Below are positions 21,161 through 36,500 of a stretch of DNA of 64,000 nucleotides, piece by piece. The stretch covers positions 806,001 through 870,000 of the forward strand of contig CP136490.1 in the NCBI GenBank assembly GCA_032768795.1, given 5' to 3'. Within the stretch, counting starts at the first letter, position 1. Every line of letters starts with the position of its first letter. This DNA comes from Tremella fuciformis. Taxonomy: Eukaryota > Basidiomycota > Tremellomycetes > Tremellales > Tremellaceae. A program made the position numbers and the translations under genes. The notes below the pieces were generated by a model. That model saw only the letters and a list, made by a program, of their open reading frames with translations. It had not been told where the DNA came from and made no database searches.

Positions 21161-23340
21161 TCAGTGTTCCGCCTGAAGATCCACCTGAGTCTTCTTGAAC
21201 TCTCTCGCCGGGATTCTTCTTTCGAAGAGGATTTCAAGCTCTCGGAAAGACCGATGTTTCATCTCCGGCAGACGAAAGTACGCCCAGATCAACGCGATGA
21301 GGGCGGAGCCACCCTAAAGGAAGCAGCTTCAGTTATGGTATCCTCATATCATATCGAATGGCTCACCCAGAACCATCCCGCTTTAGCGCCCCAATCCCAA
21401 GCGGTGTTGTTCACCTGATACGTGTAAAGAAGGCCAGCGATGATGTGAATGACATTATAGGCATTTCGGGCGAGGCCGACAGTCTTACTCCTTAGGCGAG
21501 TCGAAGAGGTCTCGCCTACAATCGCATACGTGACAGGCTAGACGGTCAGCTCTCCGCAGGCAAGCAGAAGAGGCCCTGATTAACACTCACGCCGATCGTG
21601 AAGTCGTAAGTAAAAACCCAAACGAGCGTGAGCCCGGCGATGCCCCATCTACGAAGACACATCAGCATTTCTTCAAGCGAGCTAGAGGACACGTACTTGG
21701 CGGCAGTATCAGACTTTGGTGCGAATGAGACGGCTCCGACGAGAAGGAGACTGCACTGTCAGTCCGACCACTGACACATGTACCTACATCAAGGTGAGAA
21801 CGGCCAAGCCACCGACGAAAACCGGTCGACGTCCGTAGTACTAAATGTCAGCACGAAAAGGGCACCCTTGAGCCAAACTAACTGTCAATGTGACCCATGA
21901 CCCGCACGTTCCGACGAATGCAAGCGCCTTGGCTGCTAAGCCGATATCGAAACTATACGTGGTGCTCAACCCGGCTGACATAAGCTTGCGGTTCCAGTTG
22001 AACTGCTCGACACACCTTGTTGCAAGAAATACGTCGGACTGTTCGCGAAGGAAGATCCACTGAGGATCTGTGCCATCCACGCCATGCAAGCGATCTCAGT
22101 CCGCCTCAAGTTGACGCCCTTGAAACATTCCTGCAAGTCAACAGATTGCCAATCGCTGGCGAATGCAGCAGCTCACGAGGTATGATGTTCCTGCTTCATT
22201 CTCGAGCTCAGCTTGATTAGTGCGAACCATCATCGCCACCGTATCGGCAGGCTGTACATGGTCGCCGGCATGGGCAAGACGGATCACCGAGCGCTCCGCG
22301 TCCTCGTAGCGGCCTTTCCGGACGTAGTACCACGGACTCTCGGGAGCAAGGGTGACGAGGATGAAGATTGGGACTGGCCACACCCATTGAACGGCAAAGG
22401 GAAGCTGCGTATGAGCTCTTTCTCCTTTCAAGCGGGTGAAGGTACCTTGTATGCCCACTGGTCCGTGCGACTAGAGACTCCGACGAGTACCCCCGAAGCA
22501 ATGAATTGACCAATGACCCAGCAGAGGTTGACGTAGCTGACTTATCAGTAGCTGGTCCGATCACGAGCCGGAGCCTTACGTGGTCAAATAGCCGCGGAGT
22601 GAAATAGGCGTCACTTCACTAGCGTACGACACCGCAGACTAGACCTGCTCAGATCGGGGTCCAATGTAGCTCATACTGCTTACACTTGAGAATGCTCCCC
22701 AGGGCAATCCGCACAACAGCTGTAAAGCGTCAGGCAAGGCCGTGTGGCGATGAGCCCCTTACCTCTCCGACGAAGAAGACCTGGACGTTTGGAGCGAAAA
22801 ATACCATGAACAGGGCGGCCGTCATCCACACAACGAATATCTGAATTGTCCGGCGATACCCGAAGCGATCTTGAAACCAGGAGCTAACGAAGATACCGCT
22901 GAGGGGTGAGCTTGATCCAGACCGCCAACTGCGTGGCTCACAACACGTTGCCGATATAAGCAGCTTCGGTGATGGCGGTCTGCCATCCAGCGGTCAGCTG
23001 ATAGCCGGTCCCAGCTTTGTGTCCGTATTTCTCTCGGAATGGCGGCAAACCGGCTAGACTGGACAGCACTACGAGCGTCAGAAAGAGAGGTAGGTGACTG
23101 TGCTGATGACTTACAGCCAGTATCGTACCCATCGCATATGATGCACAGCGAGAAGGCCATCGACCAGAGGACAGCCTTTCGATATGTCTTGATGGAAAGC
23201 CAAAGATCGATCTTGTGCTCGAAGTCTTCGGCGCGTATCGCTTGATCTTGCTGTATCTTGAAGTCTTCAGGGGCTTGCTCGAGATGAGCATTCTCCCCTT
23301 TCTCGTCCGCGTCTGGAACAGCTAGATTGTTGGATGGCAT
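21161..23340 (-). CDS. MFS alpha-glucoside (maltose) permease
   Basis: Fourteen exons, first 23340 downward, stop at 21163-21161. The N-terminus is cytosolic and acidic; TM1 contains CIICDGYDTG. Sugar-transporter signatures follow: FGYRR after TM2, PESPWYYVRKGRYEDA between TM6 and TM7, YYGRRP after TM8, and PEMKHRSFREL after TM12. This is the pattern of the fungal general alpha-glucoside:H+ symporters (MAL/AGT1 group). It should import maltose and related sugars across the plasma membrane. It is divergently transcribed from a maltase gene only 412 bp away, so the pair forms a minimal MAL locus. No obvious MAL-activator gene (Zn2Cys6) lies beside it in this window. Confidence 0.93.
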
Positions 23341-23752
23341 TCTGGGCTGAAGAGCAAGTGCGGGCTTCAGGTGACACTCAAGATAGATAGATGGCCTTCG
23401 TCAGCCCTGAGTCGGGGACCGGTGGGGGATGCGCATGATGCATATATGCGCCTGCGAAGGGCTTGCGGACGGGCTGAGCGGGGCACGATTATTTCGCGGG
23501 GCAACTTCGGGGCGCCAAGGTCCCGTTGCGGGTCTCCTGACGTCCGTAGCGGCATCGTATCGTGCTCCATGTGCTTCGCACCGAGTGCCAAGAGTCGTCC
23601 AGAGTGAGAGGAGGCAGGAAACAGATTACCAGGAATATCAGTAGCGTGCCCGCGTCGGAGATGACCGGTATCCTCGGGCCGGTGTGCTCAGCAGCAACTA
23701 TATTCGTGCCAGTTGCAGCCTCGGGCTTCACTCGTCGTCGTCATCAAGCAAC
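23341..23752. promoter_or_regulatory. Shared divergent MAL promoter with CreA/Mig1-like boxes
   Basis: The 412-bp space between permease and maltase starts must carry both promoters. It contains three plus-strand matches to the CreA/Mig1 consensus SYGGRG: GTGGGG at 23422-23427, GCGGGG at 23478-23483 and GCGGGG at 23496-23501. It also has a near-palindrome around 23430-23452 (atgcgcat...atatgcgc). Glucose repression of both genes from one control region is the natural reading, inferred from motif and context. Confidence 0.55.
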
Positions 23753-25957
<2,205 letters not shown>

Positions 25958-26911
25958 CAATCTTGTGGTGCCGCTTTCAGTCTGGATGCAATTAGAATCA
26001 GAAAAGCAGTGCTTGCCGGCTCAAGCGCACCCATGATCCTTTCGCAGCGCAGGCCAGTCCGTGCGCTTGGTCTTGCCTCATAAGCATGCAGAGTGCCGCC
26101 GAAATGAAATTGATTGGCATCGCTCTCAGCCGTTGCCGTGTCCTGTTGAAGAGGAACTCCAGACCTAGGTCTACTCCTCCAAGTGTCAGGGAAAACGCGC
26201 CTCGCCCTGCGCCGCTGTGATCACTCGTGACATTCACTTGGGAGAGGCGTACTCTCCAGCGCTTAGCACGTATAACGGCTGGCCAGCCGCATGTGCATGC
26301 CGGCTTGTTCAGTACTACTGCATCCTGCCTTGCTTACATCACGTTCAGTGCCAGAGCAGCGTTCATCAGGCCCCGTCAGACCTCGGCCGAGCCCTCGTCT
26401 GAGCGAAGAGCGATTTGGCGCACGGAACTCAAACGGTCAACCCCACAGAAGCGGGCGTACGAACTCGACCAGGCTCAGCGTCCTGTGTGAGCTGCTCCTC
26501 TCTGTGGCTGCATGCATGCATACAGTATACCTGGGTTCCGCGCGTTCGGTGGCCCGAGTGTAGATATAGCGTCATCCTGTACTACACGCAGATTCTTGAG
26601 AGCTCTGCCACCGTGCGCAGGACAAATGATGGCAGAGGTTGCGCGAGGGGTGTACCGCCGTGCCAGGAGCTGTCTGCTCGTCGCACGATGGCGTCAGTCT
26701 CTCTTTTTGAGAGGTACGAGACGATGTTGTCCACCAGACCGAGTATGCCCCTCCATGGATTGGTCTCCGCCAAGCTCAGGCTCCTCGAGTGATGAGTTGA
26801 GGAAATTTGTGAAGCAGCCATCGTATGCTCTTTTGCGGAACGATTTTCAGAGACCGGCTGTGGAGACCCTGAGGTATCCCATGCACCTGCATCTTGTAGC
26901 TGCCCCTTGCA
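25958..26911. other. Gene-free region downstream of the maltase
   Basis: About 950 bp between two convergent genes. Several overlapping open frames on the plus strand (26227-26973) have no domain, no splice-consistent continuation and unlike composition, so I do not call them. Nothing else recognised. Confidence 0.45.
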
Positions 26912-28250
26912 CTATTCCTCCGCGGCAAGAAGTGTTTCTTGAATCCAAATCATCTGACGGGTCGGATCGCTAAACGGAAGACTCCCCATGTCTGGCTCTA
27001 GGGTTTCTATTTCCCAAGCTACCTCTTGCCCTGCCGGGAGCTCCAGGTGGAACATGCTGGAAGCAATCTTGTACGAAAGCTCGTCGGTACGATTGTTTGA
27101 GCAGCTTCGCGAAAAGTCTTTCTTCACCTTATAAAGGATCTGTTCTTGGGTCTTGACGATCGCTCTCAGCTTGGAAACACGAGTTTCAACAAGGCGGAGG
27201 TACAGGGGCAGCGTCTCAAGACGGCAAGCCGACTTCGATTCCTTCCACTCGTCCGGAAAATACAACCCGTCTGCGTAACACGTCAGGATGTCAGCCAGGA
27301 CGTTCGTATCGTTGGATATTGTTTCGGCAAGATCCACAACGGCTTCGTGTCTCTTGGGAAAGTCTTTGTACACTTTGAAATGCTCATCGATCTGTGATTG
27401 CACTTCCTGAGGAAACTTCATCTCGCTCACATACTTCATCCATCGCTGACAAGACTCGACGGCTCTCGAAACGGAGACATCGTCTGCAAGTGTCAGTACC
27501 TGTCGCTCAGATATGGCTGCGAAAAGCGTGTCCGCCAAAGTTGCCAAGGACAAGCGTGCTACGTATGGACTCACGGATGAGCTTGTTTGCCCAGGGCTCC
27601 ATCTGCTCAACGTGGACGCGTAGTAGATTGAAGCGCCCGATGGTATGCAGCAGCTGCATATCAGTCATCTGATCTTGATCGTGGTCAAACGAGCGCCTAC
27701 CATCGAACGCTCTTCTATGGTCAGAGCTGCGGAAGCGTGGACTAGCTGCTGCGAGCTTAGGGAGCGAGAATGGACCTTCGAAGTCAGCTCTCGGAAATGT
27801 GAGCTGGTACGCAGCACATACGCAAGACTCGGTTCCCGTTGGGTCCTCGGGATCGACCATCCCCACCGCGGTCGGTGCAGACTCGATGTCGCTGGAAAGC
27901 GTGTCTTCCTCCGTCGCTTCCGAGTCTGTACCGGTGCCCGTAGCCGCTTTGTCGAAGCCGACTTTGTTGGTGCATTCAATCGGCTGAGTGTCATTTTGCC
28001 TCGGAGGAGGGAGGTCAAGTTCCTCTAAACGAGTTGGTAAGCTGTTCGACGAACACTCAGCTTGCACGTCAGACCCTTCTCCTTGGAATTGGTTTAGGGT
28101 GCTCGAGGGTATGATATGCTCGTCTTGCCGGGTCAAGCTGTGTGAAGCATGGTTGAGCATTCCTTCCTGCTTCTGAGCCTCCCCATTCCGGTTCTCACTC
28201 ATCTTGGCTTCTGGAGGGAACGGAGTTGATTCCGATGCGAGCCCAGACAT
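26912..28250 (-). CDS. Orphan protein of 415 aa
   Basis: Two exons, 28250-27575 and 27483-26912, joined across a GT-AG intron with phase kept. The N-terminal half is acidic, polar and disordered-looking (many S/T/E/D/Q). The C-terminal half is helical with charged/hydrophobic periodicity (RFNLLRVHVEQMEPW, SRAVESCQRWMKYVSEM, LPLYLRLVETRVSKLRAIV), possibly a coiled or helical-bundle domain. No signal peptide, membrane span or known catalytic motif. An alternative start is Met 17. I do not recognise a family. The open frame without stops over both exons is the main support. Confidence 0.55.
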
Positions 28251-29044
28251 ACCCGCGTCAATTGAATGAGCTCGATGATATGCAGCAAGTGGAATAGTTG
28301 GTTGGTGTACAAGGTGGGCTGGCTCAAGACGATGGTTTTGAGGGGCTTAACGTAGTTTTGGACTGAAGGGATCACACTTGAAAGGAAGGCTGCTGCGTCA
28401 CACTCAAGACACGAAGACTCTCATGGCCGGAATCTGAGGTGTCTTCGCGTGTCACGTCTTGGGGAGAATACGAAAAGAGCCCTCAACCGACAGAATCTCT
28501 GTGTCTCGTTTCCATCACCCAGTTTTTAGTTAGCGGCTGAGCAGTACAGGCAACGCCATCTGCCAGTCTTACAGAGACACGCAAATCAGAGACGGCATCC
28601 TCCCTGGACCAAGAGCAACGCACTTACCTTTACTGAGTATAGTGTTTGGAGCATTGCGACCAGGCTGAACAATGTTGATCGCCTAACGAGTATTACCGAG
28701 AAAAGTCGAAGAGAAGAACGACCGCTATCGATTGCTCGAGTTGGTCCAACATTCTATGCTTGCAGTTCGCGCCGGGGAGAGGAGAGCAAGTGTGAATCAA
28801 AAAGGAAGGAAAGTCGCAGCTCAAGAGCATACAGCGTACCAATGAGTGCAGTGGAGCCATGTTGGGCTCCTCGCTGGACCCCTCGCTAGCGGGCAACTGC
28901 TTTAAGTGTATGCGAGATCATCGTTCGCCCGAGAATCTTCAGAAGCGACCATAACGCAGGCATTAGTACCGGAGTGAAAGGTCAATGGCATTATTCGAGT
29001 GTATGGGCGACTCCGTGTCTACTTCTAATGGCCCCCTCAGGGAC
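28251..29044. other. Intergenic region
   Basis: A 794-bp gap between the orphan gene's start and the ERG11 stop on the same strand. It may carry the orphan's promoter and an untranslated first exon. No gene recognised. Confidence 0.45.
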
Positions 29045-31022
<1,978 letters not shown>

Positions 31023-31330
31023 GCTGGGCAAGTCTATCTTCGATCTCTTCAGTCGCGTCGAAGCTGTCTCCAGGAGCCCAAAAAGTAACGAATGAAGAGC
31101 GTCTAAATGCAAGTCGTGAACTGGACCAAGCGATGTATGCAAGAGAGGGAGAAGGTAGAAATATCGAATTCGATGTGGACGTGTAGCTGGTTCTCTCGTA
31201 CCATCGTCCCACGAATGGGGATCCGGGTTTTCAGGCTGACCTTTCAGGCACCGTACAAACCAGCTCTAAACCTCAAACAACCCCCAAGTACGGTCCACGA
31301 TCAAGATGCATGCATGCATAGCTTGAGTGG
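31023..31330. other. Intergenic region ERG11/RRP4
   Basis: A 308-bp gap upstream of ERG11 and downstream of RRP4 on the same strand; it must contain the ERG11 promoter. I saw no clear sterol-response element. A 'atgcatgcat' self-complementary run lies at about 31305-31318. Confidence 0.4.
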
Positions 31331-32611
31331 TCATGCAGCCAATACTTCGACCCCAACGACCTCCTCGAGCATCCTCTGACCAACTTCAGGGGTCAATGAA
31401 GACGCGTCGAGCTGTGAGCGGGTGAGCCACTCGTGTGTGTCTACGAGCAACGTGTCGGACAATGGGATTTGTTGGGACGCGAAAAAGCTGATGACGTTGG
31501 CGACGAGGGCGATTGCCTGCCGACTTTCGGGTGATATGTCCTGCGCCAATGAGTCAGGTCTCGAACAGCTTGATGCTGGACGCACGTCATTCTTGTCACT
31601 GTACACCCCTTCGGCATCAAAGCCCTCCCCTCCCTCTCTTCTTTCTGCCGTCGTCCCGGAGGCGACCCATATGTAGCCATTCAAGCCGAGAATCACATCG
31701 ACGCCGACCGGACCAAGCGGTGGCGGGAGATGATGGAAATGCGACTTTAGACGCCGTATGAGCCGAGGTTGTACAGATAAGAGCATGCCGTTGCGAAGCT
31801 GCCATCAGCTGTTGTTCGGGCCTCGGTAGGCAAGGCAGTAATCACCTTGCCATACTTGAGAGACCGGGTATGCAAGGACATTGCGCCATCTTGGAAGAAT
31901 GCTTGCACTTCGGCGACAAGTAGCTGAACATCAATCAAGGTGCGTCGCTTTGATGCAAACCACCTACATCGCCTTCAGCGAGGAACTCTCGCATCTTCAA
32001 AGCGTCCGATTCGATCTTACGTCTCTCATCCAGTCAGCGGACGTGTCCATCTCCCTCTCTTTATGCTGAGCAAGCTAACCTGGACACCTCCTGGTAGGTT
32101 GACGCTTGACAACATCAAGACCGCATCCTGCCGTGCGTTTGCGTCCACCTTCCATCTCGACGAGCCAACCTCGACGATGCGTCCGATGACGAGATCACCG
32201 ACTTCGGGCGTGTATCTCCCATGTCAGCAGAGCCTCTGAGGGAAAACTCGCCTGCTGACGCATACACTAACCTGGACTTGAGAGCCCGGACGGAGATCAG
32301 CTTATTCACACGGTCGATAGTGCCAGTGACGCTCGAGATCACTTGCTCGTCCTCGACGTATGTCCCGTGTCCCCTATGCGTTAGACCCTTGGATGCTGCA
32401 TAATCGCAAAGTCTTACCGCATGAACTCCTTCGAAGACGTGATGATCTCTCCGGGTCCGACGACAGCACTGGATGGTCCAGCAGAGGGGCCCTCTCCCAA
32501 ATCGTCATAGCCGTCTACCTCCATCGCATCAGAGTCTCCGCGCTGATAAGTTGCGGGGTCATCGTAGAAGGAAGACACCGCAGCAGCCTTACGCTGGCTG
32601 ATGGAGAACAT
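31331..32611 (-). CDS. RRP4: Exosome complex subunit Rrp4
   Basis: Seven exons from the start at 32611. The order of conserved pieces matches Rrp4/EXOSC2: N-terminal [20 protein letters not shown], an S1 domain beginning [16 protein letters not shown], then [15 protein letters not shown] and the KH-domain motif [17 protein letters not shown]. Rrp4 is a cap subunit of the nuclear and cytoplasmic RNA exosome, lining the RNA entry pore. The intron at 31585-31541 is 45 nt without a stop, so reading through it stays in frame; I treat it as an intron because its GTGCGT donor and GCGCAG acceptor sit between conserved blocks. The gene is divergent from SPE2. Confidence 0.93.
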
Positions 32612-32914
32612 GGATCGTTGCTGATCGAGTCTGCCACCAGAACAATCGATCCCTAGTGCGTGTTTCGTGTAGCTGTCGTTCGAGGCTGTATGCAGTTGAA
32701 GGCGTTCGAACACTCGCAGAATCGCATTACGTCTGTGTCACGTGACCCAACTTTTTCCTTGCTCCGAGGCACCGAACGTCCGCGATATGAGCCAAATTCC
32801 TACGAAGCAACACCGTTCTCGCATCAGTCCGGAGCAGGTATCTCCCTCACACGACCGAGACCTCGCTTCCAAGCTCTCATGACACCCTAGCATCGACTAC
32901 GAGCGCGAGACGAG
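32612..32914. promoter_or_regulatory. Divergent RRP4/SPE2 promoter
   Basis: The 303 bp between the two divergent starts must hold both promoters. It contains 'gtcacgtgac' at about 32737-32746, a perfect 10-bp palindrome with a CACGTG E-box core, a typical site for Cbf1/bHLH factors. The E-box is seen; its use is inference. Confidence 0.55.
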
Positions 32915-34406
32915 ATGTCGGTCATCACCAACGGGCCGGCCACCTCTCCAGGACCGTTCGAGGGTCCCGAAAAATTGCTCGAAGTTTGGTTCGCACCGTC
33001 GCCAGACCGCCTGCCCGAAGCAGGCCCCAGCACGCCCTTGACGAGACGGTCTCGCGGTGGCGACGATCAGTCTCAAAGATGGAGAGGACTGCGCAAGGTG
33101 CCTCGTGAGGTATGGGAGGAGATGCTGGACATAGTCAAGTGCAAGGTGTTGAGCGTGGTCGAGGGAGAGGAGCTTGATGCGTACCTTCTCAGGTGATTCG
33201 CATCAATCATGGTTGGTAGGCGAGTTGATGCTGAAAAGTAGCGAGTCGTCGCTTTTCGTTGCTCCACACCTTGTCATCCTCAAGACGTGCGGCACTACTC
33301 TCAACCTGTTGGGGCTCTACCGCATCATCGAAATAGCTAGGCAGTATTGCGGATTTCACAACGTCTGGCGGTACGTCATCAGTGTTTTGATCTGCGCTAC
33401 CAGCCCCAATATATCGTCACATGATCTGACTCGCAGATGTTTCTACTCGCGCAAGTCATTCTTCTTCCCCGAGCGTCAAGCCGGACCACACCGCGACTGG
33501 CAACAGGAGGTCCAGTTCCTTGACTCTGTATTCGGCACCACCGGATCAGCCTATATCGTCGGCCCCATGAACCGCGACCACTGGCTACTATACCTCACAT
33601 CCCCCAACTCCCAGCCCCTGCTTCCCGGCGACTCATCTTTGACATCGACCTATGTCCCATCTCTCCCCTCCCCTGGGCAATACGAATCCTCCCCGCTGCA
33701 AGACACGACCCTCGAGATCCTCATGACACATCTCTCGCCGGAAGCCCGAGCCCCCTTCTTTGCTTCTATTCCCGCAGACGGAATATCGCCCTCCATCGAC
33801 GGACGAGCGGAGGGAGTGCTGGTCTCACAGAAACTGGGGATAGACAAGATCTTTGAAGGCGAGACAACGCTCGACTCATTTGGCTTTGACCCCTGCGGCT
33901 ATTCTGCCAACGGAGTGGTCGGGACGGGCATGTCCATGTCGACCGACGGGAGCAGCAGCGACGGAGGATACTTCACCATCCACGTCACACCAGAGGAAGG
34001 ATGGTCGTACGCCTCGTTTGAATGCAACGTCCCTCTCCCTCCCGACCCGTCCGGCGCCTACTCGCCAAGTTGGAAGGCCGGCCCAGTCTCCCAGCGGCGT
34101 CCTGGGCTCAGCAAGTTGATCCGACAAGTCGTCGACATTTTTCAGCCTTCACGACTGAGCATCACGCTCTTCGTATCTACGCCTGCAGCAGGGTCGGGCG
34201 ATGCGGCAACCAGCATAGGCTCTTCAGAGGCGGAGCAGCGTGCGTGGAAGGCCTTTGGTGCAGACTTGCTCGGGAGCGGGTATGAGCGCAAGGATCGCAT
34301 CGGCTACGAGTTTGACGGGTACGATCTTGTTTTTGCCTGCTTTGAAAAGAGGGGATGGACCGAGCCTCCGCGGCAGCACTACAACATCTCCCTGGAGCCG
34401 CAATGA
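32915..34406 (+). CDS. SPE2: S-adenosylmethionine decarboxylase proenzyme
   Basis: Three exons: 32915-33192, 33239-33370 and 33437-34406, giving 459 aa. The N-terminal FEGPEKLLEVWF carries the catalytic Glu residues, the self-processing site is in LLSSESSLFV (cleavage between Glu and Ser generates the pyruvoyl group), and the active-site Cys lies in LKTCGTT. It makes decarboxylated AdoMet, the aminopropyl donor for spermidine and spermine, in the cytosol. The first intron lies two residues before the cleavage Glu-Ser. The protein is longer than yeast Spe2, with a polar insertion (GSGDAATSIGSSEAEQRAW) near the end. Confidence 0.96.
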
Positions 34407-34641
34407 GATGATAGAGGCGTGTCTGTGCTGTTCGTGCCAAGTCTCCAAAAGTGCATACATTTGAGCAGACATTGTAGAAACTAGTCCCAAAATATCTGTC
34501 GCGGCATCTCGACGGTCCGTAGATTCATGATGTGCATAGCATAATGTCGTCAATAAGGTCTAGTACAATGGGTCAGACAGCTATGGACACCAAAGCACCA
34601 AGTGCAAACTCCTCCCTTTCCTTCTGACTCTCTGTTCCGGC

Positions 34642-35361
34642 TCAACCCAATCCCGCCCATGGCCCTCGTATTCTTCGAGCAAGCTGAATGTCCTTCTGCA
34701 TGATCGTCACCCGTTTCGCATGTACCGCACACAAGTTGCTGGGAGATCAGCCATCTTCCCTCTGCCAAGGGCCGATCTGGAGTCTCCTGAAGCCAGCACG
34801 ATCGCACTCACGCATCCTCGAATAAGTGCACCAAGTACGCCTCGGCAGCCTCCTGTAACGCCAATAGTGCGCTGGACTGCCACCGCAGATCGCCTATTGA
34901 TGTCGAACCCATGTCCATTGCAACTTCTCGAACCTGTCATCAGCGCATTACTAGAACGCTTCTCTCAGAAGCGTCTCGAGGCCGAGTGCGAGACGCACGA
35001 CTCTACTGAAAGGCAGTTTGGCAATCAAGAGATCTGTCGTCTTCTGATATTTGCGAATCTCCTTCAACGCTACTGTTCCTGGTCGAAAGCGATGGGGTTT
35101 CCGAGGTCGTGCTACTGGCTGGTCCAGCCCACCTGAGCATCAGCATCGCTGGTCCCCGCTTCCCGCTGCCTGCTGTGGTGCCGCAGAACATCCCTCGGGG
35201 AACGGCCCGTAGATCTTGAGCAGGCATGACCCACCTGCCCTGCGCGGCGCCTTGCCTCCTGTGCTCTTCCTCGCTGTGTTTTTGGAGGGCCGAGGGACAT
35301 CTGCACCACCTCCTGATGGTCTGCCTCCTCCGCCGCGCGGACTCGCGATCGTCCGAGCCAT
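34642..35361 (-). CDS. CSE4: Centromeric histone H3 variant CENP-A
   Basis: Four exons: 35361-35235, 35132-34999, 34933-34812 and 34738-34642, giving 159 aa. The histone fold is unmistakable: [75 protein letters not shown]. It is a CENP-A rather than canonical H3 because loop 1 is extended and contains a Trp ([13 protein letters not shown]), and the N-tail is divergent and Gly-rich. The tail still keeps an H3-like [11 protein letters not shown] block. It marks centromeric nucleosomes for kinetochore assembly. The second acceptor (35133) is preferred for its branch-like GCTGAT; an alternative 20 nt downstream also keeps frame. Convergent with SPE2. Confidence 0.94.
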
Positions 35362-36135
35362 GCGCTACGGTCCGGTATGGGTTGGAGGACGACGATACGA
35401 GAGGTGGGCCGAACAAGCTTGACTCGGGATCGAAGAGCTCCGTATTCGGTATAAGCCAACTTTCAAGCTGTTCTCAATATCGTTATCCCAAGCAGATCAA
35501 GTGTAAGCAAGCCGAGTCCGACGGGTGGGCAGATTAAATCACAAAGTCAGGATAGAAACGGCCTCGTGAATGTGCCAGCCACACTCAATCCGACGCGCCT
35601 GACTTGCTTCGCCTTCACCATGACGTGTTGTTTCTTGTCCGGGCACAGACCGCCGAAGGATTGATAAGATCGTGCCCGGCGGCAGCCTCGCGACAACTTT
35701 TCAGCGTAGCTCTTACGGGGCGAATTTCTGCGGGTGTCCCTGGAACGAAAACGGTAAATGGGGGAATTAAATAAGAAAATTCCGGCCATTCTGATTTCAT
35801 CAGCACAATCCTAATATGCATTGTGTCCTTGCCAAATTGCCTTTCATCAGAGAATAAAGATCTATGCATGAGGCTGATGCATGGAATGATCTCTGTAGCA
35901 GAACCAATCGCCTACATAGCTACTGCCATACCCTGCCCTATCATTGCACCAAAATGGTTACAATAGCGCAAGTCTGACAAGACTGCAATAGGCTTGCCAG
36001 GTGGCAGCTGTGACATAGCCCCTGTGACCAGCTTGGCATGCCTATGATCATCTGATCAGCCTAGCATGCCCAACAAGCACTTGCGCATCTCTTGATGAAG
36101 TGCTTTAGCTTGCAACTAATCAATGTTCTACAGTA

Positions 36136-36228
36136 CATCCGGCTTTGCCGGATGCTTGACCCGTAAGGGCTGCGATGGCTGCGCCGCTAGGCGCAAGGGG
36201 GGGTCTTGGGGGGGTGTCCCACCCCCCC
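36136..36228. repeat. Cluster of four perfect short hairpins
   Basis: Four perfect inverted repeats follow one another within 93 bp: CATCCGGC-ttt-GCCGGATG (36136-36154), CCC-gtaa-GGG (36160-36169), TGCGCC-gcta-GGCGCA (36180-36195), and GGGGGGGTG-tcc-CACCCCCCC (36208-36228). An extra G7 run lies at 36197-36203. The flanks are A/T-rich. The shape resembles GC-cluster/double-hairpin elements of fungal organelle genomes or the end of a transposable element; neither identity is shown. Confidence 0.7.
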
Positions 36229-36494
36229 ATGTCTAACGGAACCAAAGAACAAGGAATTGCATTAGGTTTTCCAAATTGCCTGAGAACCAATAACTTGAAT
36301 ACCTGATTAGAAATTCAGAGCTAAAAAAGAATTGAAATAACGAGCTACGCCCTATCGCGCACTTTCCTGCACGATCTACCTAGTTTGAGCTCCGTCTCCT
36401 TTTTCCCAGTGTCAGAGACCTCGCGTCCAGCCTGTCCTGAGACGACCAGACAGCGAGGCCGCCATCGTTCTTCGTAGACATAGACTAGACACCC

Positions 36495-36500
36495 TATATA
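36495..36500 (+). promoter_or_regulatory. TATA element before eEF3
   Basis: TATATA in 'accctatatatcac', 133 bp upstream of the eEF3 start codon. A TATA box suits a very highly expressed gene. Confidence 0.5.

Noticed and set aside
26227..26973. Overlapping plus-strand frames after the maltase
   Set aside because: Three frames are open in the same DNA with no conserved motif or clear start; likely chance in a stop-poor stretch.
33853..34440. Several frames on both strands over the SPE2 C-terminal region
   Set aside because: Shadows of the long SPE2 third exon, which continues uninterrupted to a good stop.
35003..35459. Minus-strand frames of 115 and 137 aa at the CENP-A locus
   Set aside because: They read CENP-A exons and intron in the wrong frame; the histone fold appears only in the spliced frame.
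35740..36360. A nuclear copy of mitochondrial DNA
   Set aside because: The A/T-rich block with hairpins recalls organelle DNA, but no mitochondrial gene or rRNA segment is recognisable; left only as a hypothesis for the hairpin cluster.
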